A stretch of DNA of 17,086 nucleotides from Roseiarcus sp050013915 (lineage in GTDB: Bacteria > Pseudomonadota > Alphaproteobacteria > Rhizobiales > Beijerinckiaceae), in contig JBEKEI010000112.1 in NCBI GenBank assembly GCA_050013915.1, positions 1-17,086 on the forward strand. Direction: 5' to 3'. Shown here one piece after another: positions 1 through 8,859 of the stretch; positions within the stretch are counted from its first letter, which is position 1, and each line of letters begins with the position of its first letter. The notes beneath the pieces were generated by a model. It saw only the letters and a program-made list of their open reading frames with translations, was not told the origin of the DNA and ran no database searches. The position numbers were made by a program, and so were the translations under genes.

Positions 1-743
1 AGGACCGGCCACCCCGCCCGGGCGCGCGGGCGCCCAGCCCGCCCGGCCAGATCCCGCGCGAGAACCCCGAGCGCCAGATAGGCCGGAGCGGCGTAGAAGG
101 CGATCTCCGCCCCCTGATACCACGCCCGGGAAGACGGCGAGGTCGCCGCCAGGACAACGCCGGGGAGCAGCGGCGGCAAGAGCGAATATTCGTCCTTCAT
201 CGAACCGACGAACAGCCTGATCAGATCGACGACGCCGCCGTGATCGAGGATCGACGCGGTGATGATCGACTCAATGCGCCGATACATGAAATCGCCGAAC
301 ATCAGGTCGCGCGAGACGGCGACGTAGTAAAAACAATAGAGGCCGAGGGCGGCGGCGGTCGCGGCCGCCACGATCCAATGGCCGGACGCCCGCGCAAGGG
401 GACGCCAGCGCGCCGCCTTGGCGAGATTGTAGGCGGCCGCGACGATCAGGCCGAACGATCCGAAGCCGAATAGCGAAGCCATTGCCGAGGGCTGGCGAAC
501 CAGGATCGCGGCGGCGAGCACGGCGAGCGCGCCGACGACGCCGATCGGGGCGAAGGCCCGGACGCCCGTTTCCTCGAGCGCGAGCGCTAAGGCGACGCCT
601 GAGACGAACGGCGCCATCGCGATGAGGGCGAGCGGGAGCGCCGCGAAGTCCGGCGCGACCAGCCTCATGACCAGCCAGGTGCTCGCGCCGATGGCGCAGG
701 CCGCCGCGAGGAGGGCGACGCGGTGTCGAGACAGACCGGGCAA
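1..743 (-). CDS. Multi-spanning membrane protein, possibly GT-C glycosyltransferase-like (partial, start uncertain)
   Basis: One minus-strand frame stays open from the amidase end to the left edge and encodes a clearly membrane-embedded protein. Alternating hydrophobic segments (for example GWVAWILALGVALLPGL, APIGVVGALAVLAAAILV, WIVAAATAAALGLYCFYYVA) are followed by a polar stretch containing RDLMFGDFMYRRIES and a further hydrophobic region. The layout resembles GT-C type membrane glycosyltransferases, but no diagnostic motif is visible, so that is a guess. The 3' end lies outside the window. The start is a problem. A TTG at 743, preceded by GGGAG eight bases upstream, is given here, but it cuts into the first hydrophobic segment. 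The next ATG (668) would remove two segments. The only upstream in-frame ATGs (956, 947) lie deep inside the amidase gene. A frameshift near 780-790 is possible. Confidence 0.5.
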   Translation of the reverse strand, partial: MPGLSRHRVALLAAACAIGASTWLVMRLVAPDFAALPLALIAMAPFVSGVALALALEETGVRAFAPIGVVGALAVLAAAILVRQPSAMASLFGFGSFGLIVAAAYNLAKAARWRPLARASGHWIVAAATAAALGLYCFYYVAVSRDLMFGDFMYRRIESIITASILDHGGVVDLIRLFVGSMKDEYSLLPPLLPGVVLAATSPSSRAWYQGAEIAFYAAPAYLALGVLARDLAGRAGRPRARAGWPV

Positions 744-795
744 CAGGGCGACTCCCAGGGCGAGGATCCAGGCGACCCACCCTGCACGAAGCCGG

Positions 796-2211
796 TTAAA
801 TCTTTTCGAGTCGGGGCGCCGCGGCGGGAGGATCGGGCCAGGGGCGCGCTTCCGGCGCGCGCATCGCCTCGAAGGCGCGCGAAACGGCGAGGACGCCGAG
901 GTCGTCGAATCGCCGGCCGATGATCTGGAGGCCGATCGGCAGTCCATGTGCGTCATTGCCGCAGTTGATCGAAGCGGCGGGTTGCTCCGACATGTTGAAC
1001 GCGACAGTGAAGCCGATATGCGGGAACGGATTCAGCGGGTCGTCGCTCGGCGATGGCAACTCGGCGGGGTAGGCGGTGATCGGCGCGGTCGGCGAGAGCA
1101 CGAAGTCGAACGGCAGGGTCGCCGCTACGGCCGCCTTGCGCATCAGCATGATCTGATTGAATCCATGAAACAATTGCTCTGGCGAGAGCGCGGACGCCGA
1201 TTCCGCCCATTGCCGTATGAACGGCAGTATCCTCACCCTCCGGGGCTCCGGAAGCGCGCGTATGTCGATCAGCGAACGCATGCGCCAGAACCGGTCGAGG
1301 CCGTCCAGCATGTCCTGCGTGAGGAACGGCGCCAGCGGTTCGACGATCGCGCCGGCGCGTGCGAAATCACGCGCGGCCGCCTCGACCGCGACGCGCACTT
1401 CGGCCGTTGGCGGGACGCCGCAGCCGGCCTCCAGGAGCAGGCCGATCCGCAGCCCGCGCAGGGACGCAGGCGCGATCCGCCAGTCGAGATCTTGTGGCGG
1501 CAATGACATGAAATCGCGGCCGTCGGGCCGGACGAGAGCCGCCATCAGCAGCGCCGCGTCCTCGACGTCGCGCGTGATGGGCCCTGCGACGCGCCCGATG
1601 TAGGGCGGATCGATCGGAATGCGTCCCGCGCTCGGCTTCAGTCCGAAAACGCCGCACCAGCCCGCCGGCAGACGGATGGAGCCGCCAATATCGGTGCCCA
1701 CGTGGAGCGGCCCATAGCCGGCCGCCGCGGCGGCCGCCGCACCCGCCGAAGATCCGCCGGGATTGCGCGCGAGGTCCCAGGGATTGCGGGTCAGCGGATG
1801 GAAGCTCGAGAGGCCCGACGACAGCATCCCGTAGTCCGGCATGGTCGTCTTGGCGAACAGGATCGCGCCCGCTTCGCGAAGTCGCGCGGCGGGCGGCGCG
1901 TCGGCGGCCGCCGGGGTGAGATCGCTGGCAGCGGTGCCGACCGGGACCGGTTCGCCCCTGGTGGCGATATTGTCCTTGACCGTCGCCGGCGCCCCGTCGA
2001 GCGGGCCGAGCGGCGCCCCGCGCCTCCATCGATCCTCGGACGCCCGCGCTTCGGTCAGCGCACGCTCCGCGTCGAGCAGATAGGTCGCGTGAATATGGGG
2101 CTCGAACGCGGCAACCCGGTCCAGAACGTCTTTCATCGCCTCGACGGGCGACAAGGCGCGGTCCCGATAGGCGCGCAGGAGCGCCGAGGCGGAGAGTTGG
2201 TACGGTCGCAT
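796..2211 (-). CDS. Amidase-signature family amidohydrolase
   Basis: A 471-residue hydrolase of the amidase signature family, expected to cleave a carboxamide or amide bond in the cytoplasm. The Ser-cisSer-Lys triad is complete: Lys79 in ATVKDN, cis-Ser154 in the glycine/serine loop PGGSSAG (151-157), and nucleophile Ser178 in GTDIGGSIRLPA. The 24-residue spacing between the two serines is the same as in fatty acid amide hydrolase. Length is normal for the family and there is no signal peptide. The start ATG fits the usual N-terminus (SASALLRAYRDRALSPVEAM). Only a weak GGGG precedes it. It lies 134 bases downstream of the periplasmic binding protein on the same strand, so a role in breaking down the imported compound is likely. 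It is not GatA by context, because no gatB or gatC is nearby. Substrate cannot be read from sequence. Confidence 0.93.
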   Translation of the reverse strand: MRPYQLSASALLRAYRDRALSPVEAMKDVLDRVAAFEPHIHATYLLDAERALTEARASEDRWRRGAPLGPLDGAPATVKDNIATRGEPVPVGTAASDLTPAAADAPPAARLREAGAILFAKTTMPDYGMLSSGLSSFHPLTRNPWDLARNPGGSSAGAAAAAAAGYGPLHVGTDIGGSIRLPAGWCGVFGLKPSAGRIPIDPPYIGRVAGPITRDVEDAALLMAALVRPDGRDFMSLPPQDLDWRIAPASLRGLRIGLLLEAGCGVPPTAEVRVAVEAAARDFARAGAIVEPLAPFLTQDMLDGLDRFWRMRSLIDIRALPEPRRVRILPFIRQWAESASALSPEQLFHGFNQIMLMRKAAVAATLPFDFVLSPTAPITAYPAELPSPSDDPLNPFPHIGFTVAFNMSEQPAASINCGNDAHGLPIGLQIIGRRFDDLGVLAVSRAFEAMRAPEARPWPDPPAAAPRLEKI

Positions 2212-2345
2212 GGCGCCCCATGATCCGCGCGCAGGTGGATCGCCCGCCGTGGCGGCGACTGCGCTCCGCGTCCGTCGCGCGAAAATTCCGGAGGCGAGCG
2301 CGACGCAGACGCTTGGTCTATCTCACCAGAGCCGGCTCGGGCCAG

Positions 2346-3827
2346 TCATTTCCATGCCAGTGCGGAAAGATCGTTGGCGAAGATCGGCGAATCCTTCCAC
2401 AGGCCCGTCAGGTTCGCATCGGCGACGGTCACCTGCGGCAGCTGGAACAGGAAAGCGTTGACGCAGTCGTCGGCGAGCTTGCGCTGCGCCTCGCCCATGT
2501 ATTTCTTGTAGGTCTCCAGATCGGGCGCGGCGTTGAGCCTGGCGATGGTTTCGCGGAAGTCCTTGTTGTCGTATTGGAAGTAATAGTCGGGATTGGCGTA
2601 GATGCCGATGTCGAGCGGCTCGACATGGCTGATGATGGTCAAGTCGTAGTTCTTCGCCGTGTAAACGCCCGAAAGCCATTGCGCCCATTCAACATTTTCG
2701 ATCTTTGCCTCGATCCCGACCTCGCCGAGTTCGGCCGCGACGATCTCGCCGCCCTTGCGGGCATAGTTCGGCGGGGGAAGAATCAGCGAGAGCTGCAGCG
2801 GCGTCGTGACGCCGGCCTCCTTCAGCAGCGCCTTGGCCTTGGCGGGATCATGGGGATATTCGCTGGTCAGGTCGACATAGCCGGGGTCGGTCGGCGTGAG
2901 ATGGCTGCCGATCGGCGCGCCGAGGCCGTTGTCGGCGCCGTCGACGATAGCCTTCCGATCGATCGCATAGGCGATCGCGCGGCGCACCCTGACGTCGTCG
3001 AGCGGCTTCTTCTTGTTGTTGATTGCGAGGATCGTTTTGCCCTCGGTGCCGCCGGTGGTCACCTTGAAGCGCGGATCGGACTGGAACTGTCCGATCGCGT
3101 CGAAATTGCCGAACCGAGGGAAGGCGTCGACGTCGCCGGCGAGCAGCGCGGCGACCTGCGCCGAGGGATCGTTGATGATCCGGAAGGTTGCCTTGGCGAT
3201 CGCAATTTTCGCGGCGTCGCGATAGCCGTCCCATTTCTCCAGGGTGACCGACGAGCCCTTGGTCCAGTTGGCCAGCTTGTAGGGCCCGGTGCCGACCGGA
3301 TTGGTCGCATCGGCCGCGGCGCTCTTCTCGTCGACGATCACCGCCGTGTTCATGCCGAGGTGATAGAGCGCGTCGAAGCTCGGCTGCTTGAACTTCAGTG
3401 AAACGCTCGCCGGATCCGTCGCCTCGATCGATTCGATCGAGGCGAAGAACGCCTTTTCCTTGTTCGTCGAATCCTTCGCGGCGGCGCGTTCGAACGAGAA
3501 CTTGACGTCCTTCGAGGTGAAAGCCGCGCCGTCCTGGAAATGAACGTCCCTGCGCAGCTTGAAGGTCAGGGTCTTGAGGTCGGGCGAGAGGGTCCAGCTC
3601 TCGGCGAGCAGCGGCGTGACCGTGAAGTCGCCGTTGATCTTGGTCAGCCCTTCGAAAATATTGTAGTGGGTGATCTCGCCGATCGCCGCCGCCGCGCCCG
3701 TCGTCGGGTCGAGGCCAGGCGGTTCGAGCACCATCCCGATCGTCACGGTGTCCTTGGGCGCCGCAAACGCCCCCCAGGCCAGAGCCGCGGCGCTCGCGGC
3801 GACGATCACGCGAAGGGAATGACGCAT
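2346..3827 (-). CDS. ABC transporter periplasmic substrate-binding protein, family 5 (DppA/OppA type)
   Basis: A 493-residue extracytoplasmic solute-binding protein of the peptide/nickel/opine class (SBP_bac_5). The N-terminus is a Sec signal peptide (MRHSLRVIVAASAAALAWGAFA) with an Ala-X-Ala site near residues 20-22 and no lipobox, so a soluble periplasmic protein is expected. The family hallmark region, YNIFEGLTKINGD through PLLAESWTLSPDLKTLTFKLR and DVHFQDG, lies at about 55-100, and NPVGTGPYKL follows further in. The start is supported by AAGGAG five bases upstream. It presumably feeds the permease/ATPase complex encoded at 5013-8746, although two unrelated genes lie between them. An AT-rich leader with repeated TCAGT motifs precedes it, so it may have its own promoter. 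The amidase follows downstream. Confidence 0.93.
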   Translation of the reverse strand: MRHSLRVIVAASAAALAWGAFAAPKDTVTIGMVLEPPGLDPTTGAAAAIGEITHYNIFEGLTKINGDFTVTPLLAESWTLSPDLKTLTFKLRRDVHFQDGAAFTSKDVKFSFERAAAKDSTNKEKAFFASIESIEATDPASVSLKFKQPSFDALYHLGMNTAVIVDEKSAAADATNPVGTGPYKLANWTKGSSVTLEKWDGYRDAAKIAIAKATFRIINDPSAQVAALLAGDVDAFPRFGNFDAIGQFQSDPRFKVTTGGTEGKTILAINNKKKPLDDVRVRRAIAYAIDRKAIVDGADNGLGAPIGSHLTPTDPGYVDLTSEYPHDPAKAKALLKEAGVTTPLQLSLILPPPNYARKGGEIVAAELGEVGIEAKIENVEWAQWLSGVYTAKNYDLTIISHVEPLDIGIYANPDYYFQYDNKDFRETIARLNAAPDLETYKKYMGEAQRKLADDCVNAFLFQLPQVTVADANLTGLWKDSPIFANDLSALAWK

Positions 3828-3903
3828 TTCAGCTCCTTACGGCCGAGGGCGGGCTGACCTCGTCATACTATGCAATCCGAAGACGAAGCGGCCGTCAAGC
3901 TCA

Positions 3904-3934
3904 TCAGTCTATAAAATCAGTAGATTGTTTCAGT
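3904..3934. repeat. Three TCAGT direct repeats at 13-base spacing in the binding-protein leader
   Basis: TCAGT occurs at 3904-3908, 3917-3921 and 3930-3934, exactly 13 bases apart (ACTGA-N8-ACTGA-N8-ACTGA on the minus strand). They lie in an unusually AT-rich patch 77-107 bases upstream of the binding-protein start. A TATAGA sequence, a possible -10, sits between two copies. This could be an operator array, but the motif is short and no regulator is encoded nearby. Confidence 0.3.
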
Positions 3935-3986
3935 CGGTTCGGATTCTGCCCTCGACCTTGACGGAGGAGGGGTGCGGAGGCCCCGT

Positions 3987-4376
3987 CTATCCGAACACGA
4001 CGGCGTGCATGATGCGCCCCGGGACCAGCGTGAACGCCCCGGCGGCCAGGAGTCCTGCATAGTTCGAGGTCATCGCGATCGCATGCGCGCGGACGGCGCC
4101 GCGCCGGCGCATCCAGATCGCGTAGGGGATGTTGACCAGCGTGATTGCCGAGAGCAGATGGATGAAGCTGAAATGGCCGGGATTGACGCTGCTTATGCCG
4201 AGCGAAATAGCCGCGACGATCATCATCGACCCCGCCCAGACCGTCCCGAGGCGCCGGTGGAGCGGCGTTCCCTTGCGCAAGAAAAGAACCGCGGCGCCCA
4301 GAACGAGCGCCGCGGTCGCCAGAATCGTATGAGCGATCACCGTCGCCGGGCTCGCCAGCAACGGCGCCAGGGTCAC
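3987..4376 (-). CDS. Small four-helix membrane protein, DUF2306-like
   Basis: A 129-residue integral membrane protein of unknown function resembling the DUF2306 family. Four hydrophobic helices are visible at about 9-33, 45-63, 70-89 and 100-120. Histidines at or near the helix ends (His16, His40, His68, His73, His98) and the KGTPLHRRLG loop (35-44) fit that family. The chosen start is the GTG at 4376. It overlaps the TGA of the upstream DUF2852 gene in the sequence GTGA, a classic arrangement for translational coupling. Reading further upstream in this frame gives only an arginine-rich shadow of the DUF2852 gene. It is the last gene of a two-gene cassette placed between the importer ATPase and the substrate-binding protein, with no evident link to transport. 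Confidence 0.8.
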   Translation of the reverse strand: MTLAPLLASPATVIAHTILATAALVLGAAVLFLRKGTPLHRRLGTVWAGSMMIVAAISLGISSVNPGHFSFIHLLSAITLVNIPYAIWMRRRGAVRAHAIAMTSNYAGLLAAGAFTLVPGRIMHAVVFG

Positions 4377-4870
4377 GCCGCGGGGCCTTGCGCAGGCCGG
4401 TTGCGCCGTTCGTTCATGAACCGCTCGAACTCCTCGCGATCCTTGGCGCGACGGATGTTGTCGACGAACTCGGAAAACTCGCGATGCGCTTCCTGCAGCT
4501 TCCGGCGTTCCTCTTCGAGTCGGGCGATTTCGGCGGCTTTCCAGTCGTCGAACGCCGAATTTCCGGTCGATGGACCATAGAAGCCGCGCCGGCCCTGCCA
4601 AGGCGCTCCCGACATCATGCCGCGCGCCTCGCGCCACTTTTCCTGGGCGGCGGTCTGAAGATCGCCGGGATAGCCGCTGCGCCGCTGCCACAGCTTGAAG
4701 AACAGGATCGCTAGGCCGATCGGCCAGAAGACGATGAAACCGAGAACCATGGCGACGATTTCGAACGGCGACCAGCGATTGCGCCCGCGCCATGGCGCGC
4801 CCGACCAATCGCACGCGCCGTATTGCCGCGCCCCGCTCGAACCGTCCACCGCACCTTGCACCGTGCTCAT
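4373..4870 (-). CDS. DUF2852 family membrane-anchored protein
   Basis: A 165-residue protein matching the alphaproteobacterial DUF2852 family, whose function is unknown. It has one strong transmembrane segment (WSPFEIVAMVLGFIVFWPIG, about 33-57). A charged alpha-helical region of about 110-152 follows, rich in Glu and Arg (ARLEEERRKLQEAHREFSEF and AKDREEFERFMNER), which is likely a coiled coil. The ATG at 4870 is preferred over an upstream in-frame start at 4933 because GGAGG stands six bases before it. Its stop overlaps the GTG of the DUF2306-like gene. A 142-base gap separates it from the ATPase gene upstream, so the cassette may be independently transcribed. Confidence 0.88.
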   Translation of the reverse strand: MSTVQGAVDGSSGARQYGACDWSGAPWRGRNRWSPFEIVAMVLGFIVFWPIGLAILFFKLWQRRSGYPGDLQTAAQEKWREARGMMSGAPWQGRRGFYGPSTGNSAFDDWKAAEIARLEEERRKLQEAHREFSEFVDNIRRAKDREEFERFMNERRNRPAQGPAA

Positions 4871-4876
4871 GACGAG

Positions 4877-4881
4877 CCTCC
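4877..4881 (-). promoter_or_regulatory. Shine-Dalgarno GGAGG deciding the DUF2852 start
   Basis: GGAGG on the minus strand, six bases before ATG 4870. It selects this start over the longer reading from 4933, which lacks such a site and would add 21 non-conserved residues. Confidence 0.7.
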
Positions 4882-4971
4882 GTGAAAAGAACACGCTGCG
4901 CCTCCCGGCGACAGCAATGTAACGCCCATTCACATTGGGATGGCCGCGCGCGGCCGCAAGAGGGTCGGCGC

Positions 4972-5000
4972 AAAATATTCGCAGGATCGGGACGACGCAA
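4972..5000 (-). promoter_or_regulatory. Possible sigma-70-type promoter for the DUF2852/DUF2306 cassette
   Basis: On the minus strand TTGCGT (4995-5000) and TATTTT (4972-4977) are separated by exactly 17 bases, about 100 bases upstream of the DUF2852 start. The match is 3 of 6 and 4 of 6 to the consensus, so this is only a candidate. The local AT-richness in a GC-rich window supports it slightly. Confidence 0.25.
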
Positions 5001-5012
5001 GTAAACTACTGA

Positions 5013-5984
5013 TTACAATGGGAAATGACAGGCGACGGCGCGGTCGCCGGCGAAAGCGCGCAGCGCCGGCGCCGCCTCGCGGCAGCGGTTCTGGGCGAAA
5101 GAACACCGCGGCGCATAGGCGCAGCCGCCGGCGGCGCCCGGCGCGTCGGCCTCGGGCGCCGGCGCGCGCCGGCGTTCGGCGTGCAGCTTTGGCGCGGCGT
5201 CGATCAGCGCGCGCGAATAGGGATGGGCGGGAGCGGCCAGCAGCGCCTCGCTCGAGCCGGTCTCGACGAAGCGGCCGCGATACATCACCGCAATGTCGTC
5301 GCAGACGTGATCGACGACCGCCAGATCATGGCTGATCAGCAGGTAGGTGATGCCGAAGTCGCGCTGCAGGTCGGTCAGCAGATTGAGCACTTGCGCCTGG
5401 ACCGAGACGTCGAGCGCCGAGACCGGTTCGTCGGCGACGACGAGCCGCGGCCGGGTGATCAGCGCGCGCGCGATCGCGATGCGCTGGCGCTGGCCGCCGG
5501 AGAATTCGTGCGGATATTTCCGGCCGTCCTCCGCGGCGAGTCCGACCGCGCGCAGCGATTCGGCGACGCGCGCGCGCCGCTCGGCGCGCGGCACGCCGCT
5601 GAGGCAGGCGAGCGGTTCGGCGACGATTCGCGCGACCGGCTGGCGCGGGTCGAGCGACCCGTAGGGGTCCTGGAAGATCATCTGCATATGCGCGCGCAAG
5701 CCGCGCAGCGCGGCGCGCGACGCCGACCCGAGCGCGACGCCCATCAGGCGCGCCTCGCCCGAGCTCGGCCGCTCGAGCGCGATCGCGGCGCGCGCGAGCG
5801 TCGACTTGCCGGAACCCGATTCGCCGACGATGCCGAAGGATCGGCCCGCCGTCACGCGAAAGCTCACGCCGTCGACCGCACGCAGACGGGGCGCCGGCCC
5901 GAACAGTCGCACGCGCGGCTGGGGGTAGCTCCTGACTAGGTCGACGATTTCGAGCAGCGGGGGATCGGCCGGCGGCGCGCTCAT
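5013..5984 (-). CDS. Dipeptide/oligopeptide ABC transporter ATP-binding protein, DppF/OppF type
   Basis: A 323-residue ATPase that powers the importer at the inner face of the membrane. All ABC motifs are present: Walker A GESGSGKS (54-61), Q-loop Gln105 in IFQDPYGSLDP, signature FSGGQ (161-165), Walker B LVVADE (181-186) and the switch histidine His219. The family-specific C-terminal extension follows (HPYSRALIDAAPKL), with four cysteines at 288, 294, 301 and 319 in the pattern CAYAPRC...C...C. A start at 5984 is chosen because ATGA overlaps the stop of the upstream ATPase gene. An earlier start at 6110 would only read antisense-like sequence. The ATPase has a partner encoded just upstream, so the pair probably works as a heterodimer. 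Confidence 0.94.
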   Translation of the reverse strand: MSAPPADPPLLEIVDLVRSYPQPRVRLFGPAPRLRAVDGVSFRVTAGRSFGIVGESGSGKSTLARAAIALERPSSGEARLMGVALGSASRAALRGLRAHMQMIFQDPYGSLDPRQPVARIVAEPLACLSGVPRAERRARVAESLRAVGLAAEDGRKYPHEFSGGQRQRIAIARALITRPRLVVADEPVSALDVSVQAQVLNLLTDLQRDFGITYLLISHDLAVVDHVCDDIAVMYRGRFVETGSSEALLAAPAHPYSRALIDAAPKLHAERRRAPAPEADAPGAAGGCAYAPRCSFAQNRCREAAPALRAFAGDRAVACHFPL

Positions 5985-6955
5985 GCGGCGCCCTCGACCG
6001 CGTCGAGCCGGATGCAGCGCGCCATGTGGCCCTCGCCGACCGCGATGGCTGGCGGCAGCGCTCGTGTGCAGGCCTCGATCGTCAGCGGGCATCGCCCCGC
6101 GAACGGGCACCCGGCCGGCGGCCCGCCGGCGCCGGGCGCGCCGCCGGCGATCGCCCGCAACCGTTCGCGCCGCGGCGCGCCGACGCGCGGGCGGGCGTCG
6201 AGCAGCGCCCGCGTGTATGGATGTGCGGGTCGCGCGAGCACCGTCTCGGTCGCGCCGCTCTCCATCGTCGCCCCGCCATACATCACCTGCACGCGTCGGC
6301 AGTTCTGCGCGACCACCGCCAGATCGTGGCTGACGAGGATCAGCGCCATGTCCGAACGGGCGCAGAGATCGGCGATGAGATCCAAAATCTGCGCCTGCAC
6401 GGTGACGTCGAGCGCCGTCGTCGGCTCGTCCGCGATGATGAGCCGCGGCGCGCAGGCGAGCGCCATCGCGATCATCGCGCGCTGGCGCTGGCCGCCCGAC
6501 AGTTCGTGCGGATGGGCGCGCGCGCGCCGCGCCGGATCGGGCAGGCCGACGCGCGCCAGCAGCCGGACCGCCTCGGCGCCGGCGGCGCCCCGCGACAGGC
6601 CGCGATGGAGGATCAGCGGCTCGGCGATCTGCCGCCCGACCGATTGCAGCGGGTTCAACGCGGTCATCGGCTCCTGGAAGATCATCGCGATCCGGTCGCC
6701 GCGCAGGCGTTGCATCTGCGCCTCGTCGAGCCCGACGAGATCGCGCCCCTCGAAAATCGCCCGGCCCGACACGCTCGCCCCCTCGGGCAGGAGCCCCATC
6801 AGCGCCAACGCGGTCAAGGTCTTGCCGGACCCGGATTCGCCGACGACCCCGAGCGTCTGGCCGGCGTCGAGCGCGAACGAGACGCCTCGCACCAGGCGAC
6901 GGACGCCACCCGCGGTCGGCAAGTCGACGCTGAGGTCGGCGACGTCGAGCAGCAT
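5981..6955 (-). CDS. Dipeptide/oligopeptide ABC transporter ATP-binding protein, DppD/OppD type
   Basis: A 324-residue ATPase, the first of the two nucleotide-binding subunits. Walker A is GESGSGKT (39-46), the Q-loop is Gln94 in IFQEPMTALNPL, the signature is LSGGQ (152-156), Walker B is LIIADE (172-177) and the switch histidine is His210. The C-terminal oligopeptide-transporter extension includes HPYTRALLDARP and cysteines 283, 289, 296 and 314 (GCPFAGRCP...C...C). It starts one base after the stop of the second permease gene (TGAAATG) and ends in an ATGA overlap with the second ATPase gene, so tight co-translation is expected. Nothing is missing. Confidence 0.95.
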   Translation of the reverse strand: MLLDVADLSVDLPTAGGVRRLVRGVSFALDAGQTLGVVGESGSGKTLTALALMGLLPEGASVSGRAIFEGRDLVGLDEAQMQRLRGDRIAMIFQEPMTALNPLQSVGRQIAEPLILHRGLSRGAAGAEAVRLLARVGLPDPARRARAHPHELSGGQRQRAMIAMALACAPRLIIADEPTTALDVTVQAQILDLIADLCARSDMALILVSHDLAVVAQNCRRVQVMYGGATMESGATETVLARPAHPYTRALLDARPRVGAPRRERLRAIAGGAPGAGGPPAGCPFAGRCPLTIEACTRALPPAIAVGEGHMARCIRLDAVEGAA

Positions 6956-6956
6956 T

Positions 6957-7795
6957 TCAGTGCCTCGCGCGCAATCGCGGATCGAGCGCGTCGCGCAGTC
7001 CGTCGCCGAGCAGGTTGAGGCCGAGCACCGCGATCGCGATCGCGACGCCGGGAAACACCGCCAGCCGCGGCGCCAGGAACATGTATTGCTGGGCGTCGCT
7101 CAGCATTCGGCCCCACGAGGCCTGCGGCGGCTGCGCGCCGAGCCCGAGATAGGACAGCGCCGCCTCGGCGAGGATCGCGATCGCGAACTGGATCGTCGCC
7201 TGCACGATCAGCGCCGGCGCCACGTTCGGCAGTACGTGCTCGAAGGCGATCGCAACCGGCCCCCTCCCGGCCGCCCGTGCGGCCATCGCGTAGTCGCGCG
7301 CCAGCACGCTGTTGCCGAGCGCGCGCGTGACCTTGGCGAAGATCGGGACGTTGGCGACGCCGATCGCCATGATTGCGTTGACGACGCCGGGCCCGAGCAC
7401 GGCGGTCAGCATGATCGCGAGCAGCAGCGCGGGAAAGGCGAAGGTGAAATCGCACAGATTCATGATGACCGCTTCGACCGCGCCGCGCGCCGAAGACGCG
7501 ACGAGGCCGAGCGCGACGCCGAACACGAGGCCGATGCCGACCGCAATGATTCCGACCAGGATCGACACGCGCGCGCCGGCCATCAGTTGCGAGACGATGT
7601 CACGCCCGAGCGAATCCGTGCCGAGCCAATGGGCGGGGGACGGCTCCAGCAGTTTGTGCGGCACGTCAATCGCAGCCGGCGGATAGGGAGTCCAGGCGAG
7701 CGAAATGGCGGCGGCGGCGATCACCGCCGCCACGAGAACGGCGCCCAGCGCGAAGCCGCCGTTGCGGCGCGCCCGCGCGGCGAAGCCCTCCCCGC

Positions 7796-7799
<4 letters not shown>
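6957..7799 (-). CDS. Dipeptide/oligopeptide ABC transporter permease, DppC/OppC type
   Basis: A 280-residue inner-membrane permease. The N-terminal helix (about 15-36) and the conserved periplasmic segment HWLGTDSLGRDIVSQLMAGA (57-76) are typical of the DppC/OppC branch. The cytoplasmic EAA-type loop that docks the ATPase is at about 169-192 (YAMAARAAGRGPVAIAFEHVLPN, shortened here to its core). It ends in LGDGLRDALDPRLR, the usual C-terminus of this branch. The start at 7799 overlaps the stop of the first permease gene as ATGA. The same frame continues upstream to 8837, but that part is an Arg-rich shadow of the other permease gene. Confidence 0.95.
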
Positions 7800-8746
<947 letters not shown>

Positions 8747-8859
8747 TGCCCCCGGACGCCGCCGTCGCCGATGTTCCGAAGACGCTCCGCCGCGCGCGTC
8801 GACAGAAGGAGATGACCGACGGGGCGCAAGGAAGCAAGGGGGGCGCCGCGACGCGGCCC

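Noticed and set aside
2329..2338. Palindrome GAGCCGGCTC after the binding-protein gene as a terminator
   Set aside because: Too short, with no loop and no following T-run on the transcribed strand.
4942..4955. Fourteen-base palindrome GGCCGCGCGCGGCC
   Set aside because: Made only of G and C in a GC-rich region, so it is likely chance; no further support as an operator.
3987..5000. A 337-residue reading of the DUF2306-like gene as a large fusion protein
   Set aside because: The first 208 residues are the off-frame shadow of the DUF2852 gene; only the part from GTG 4376 looks like a membrane protein.
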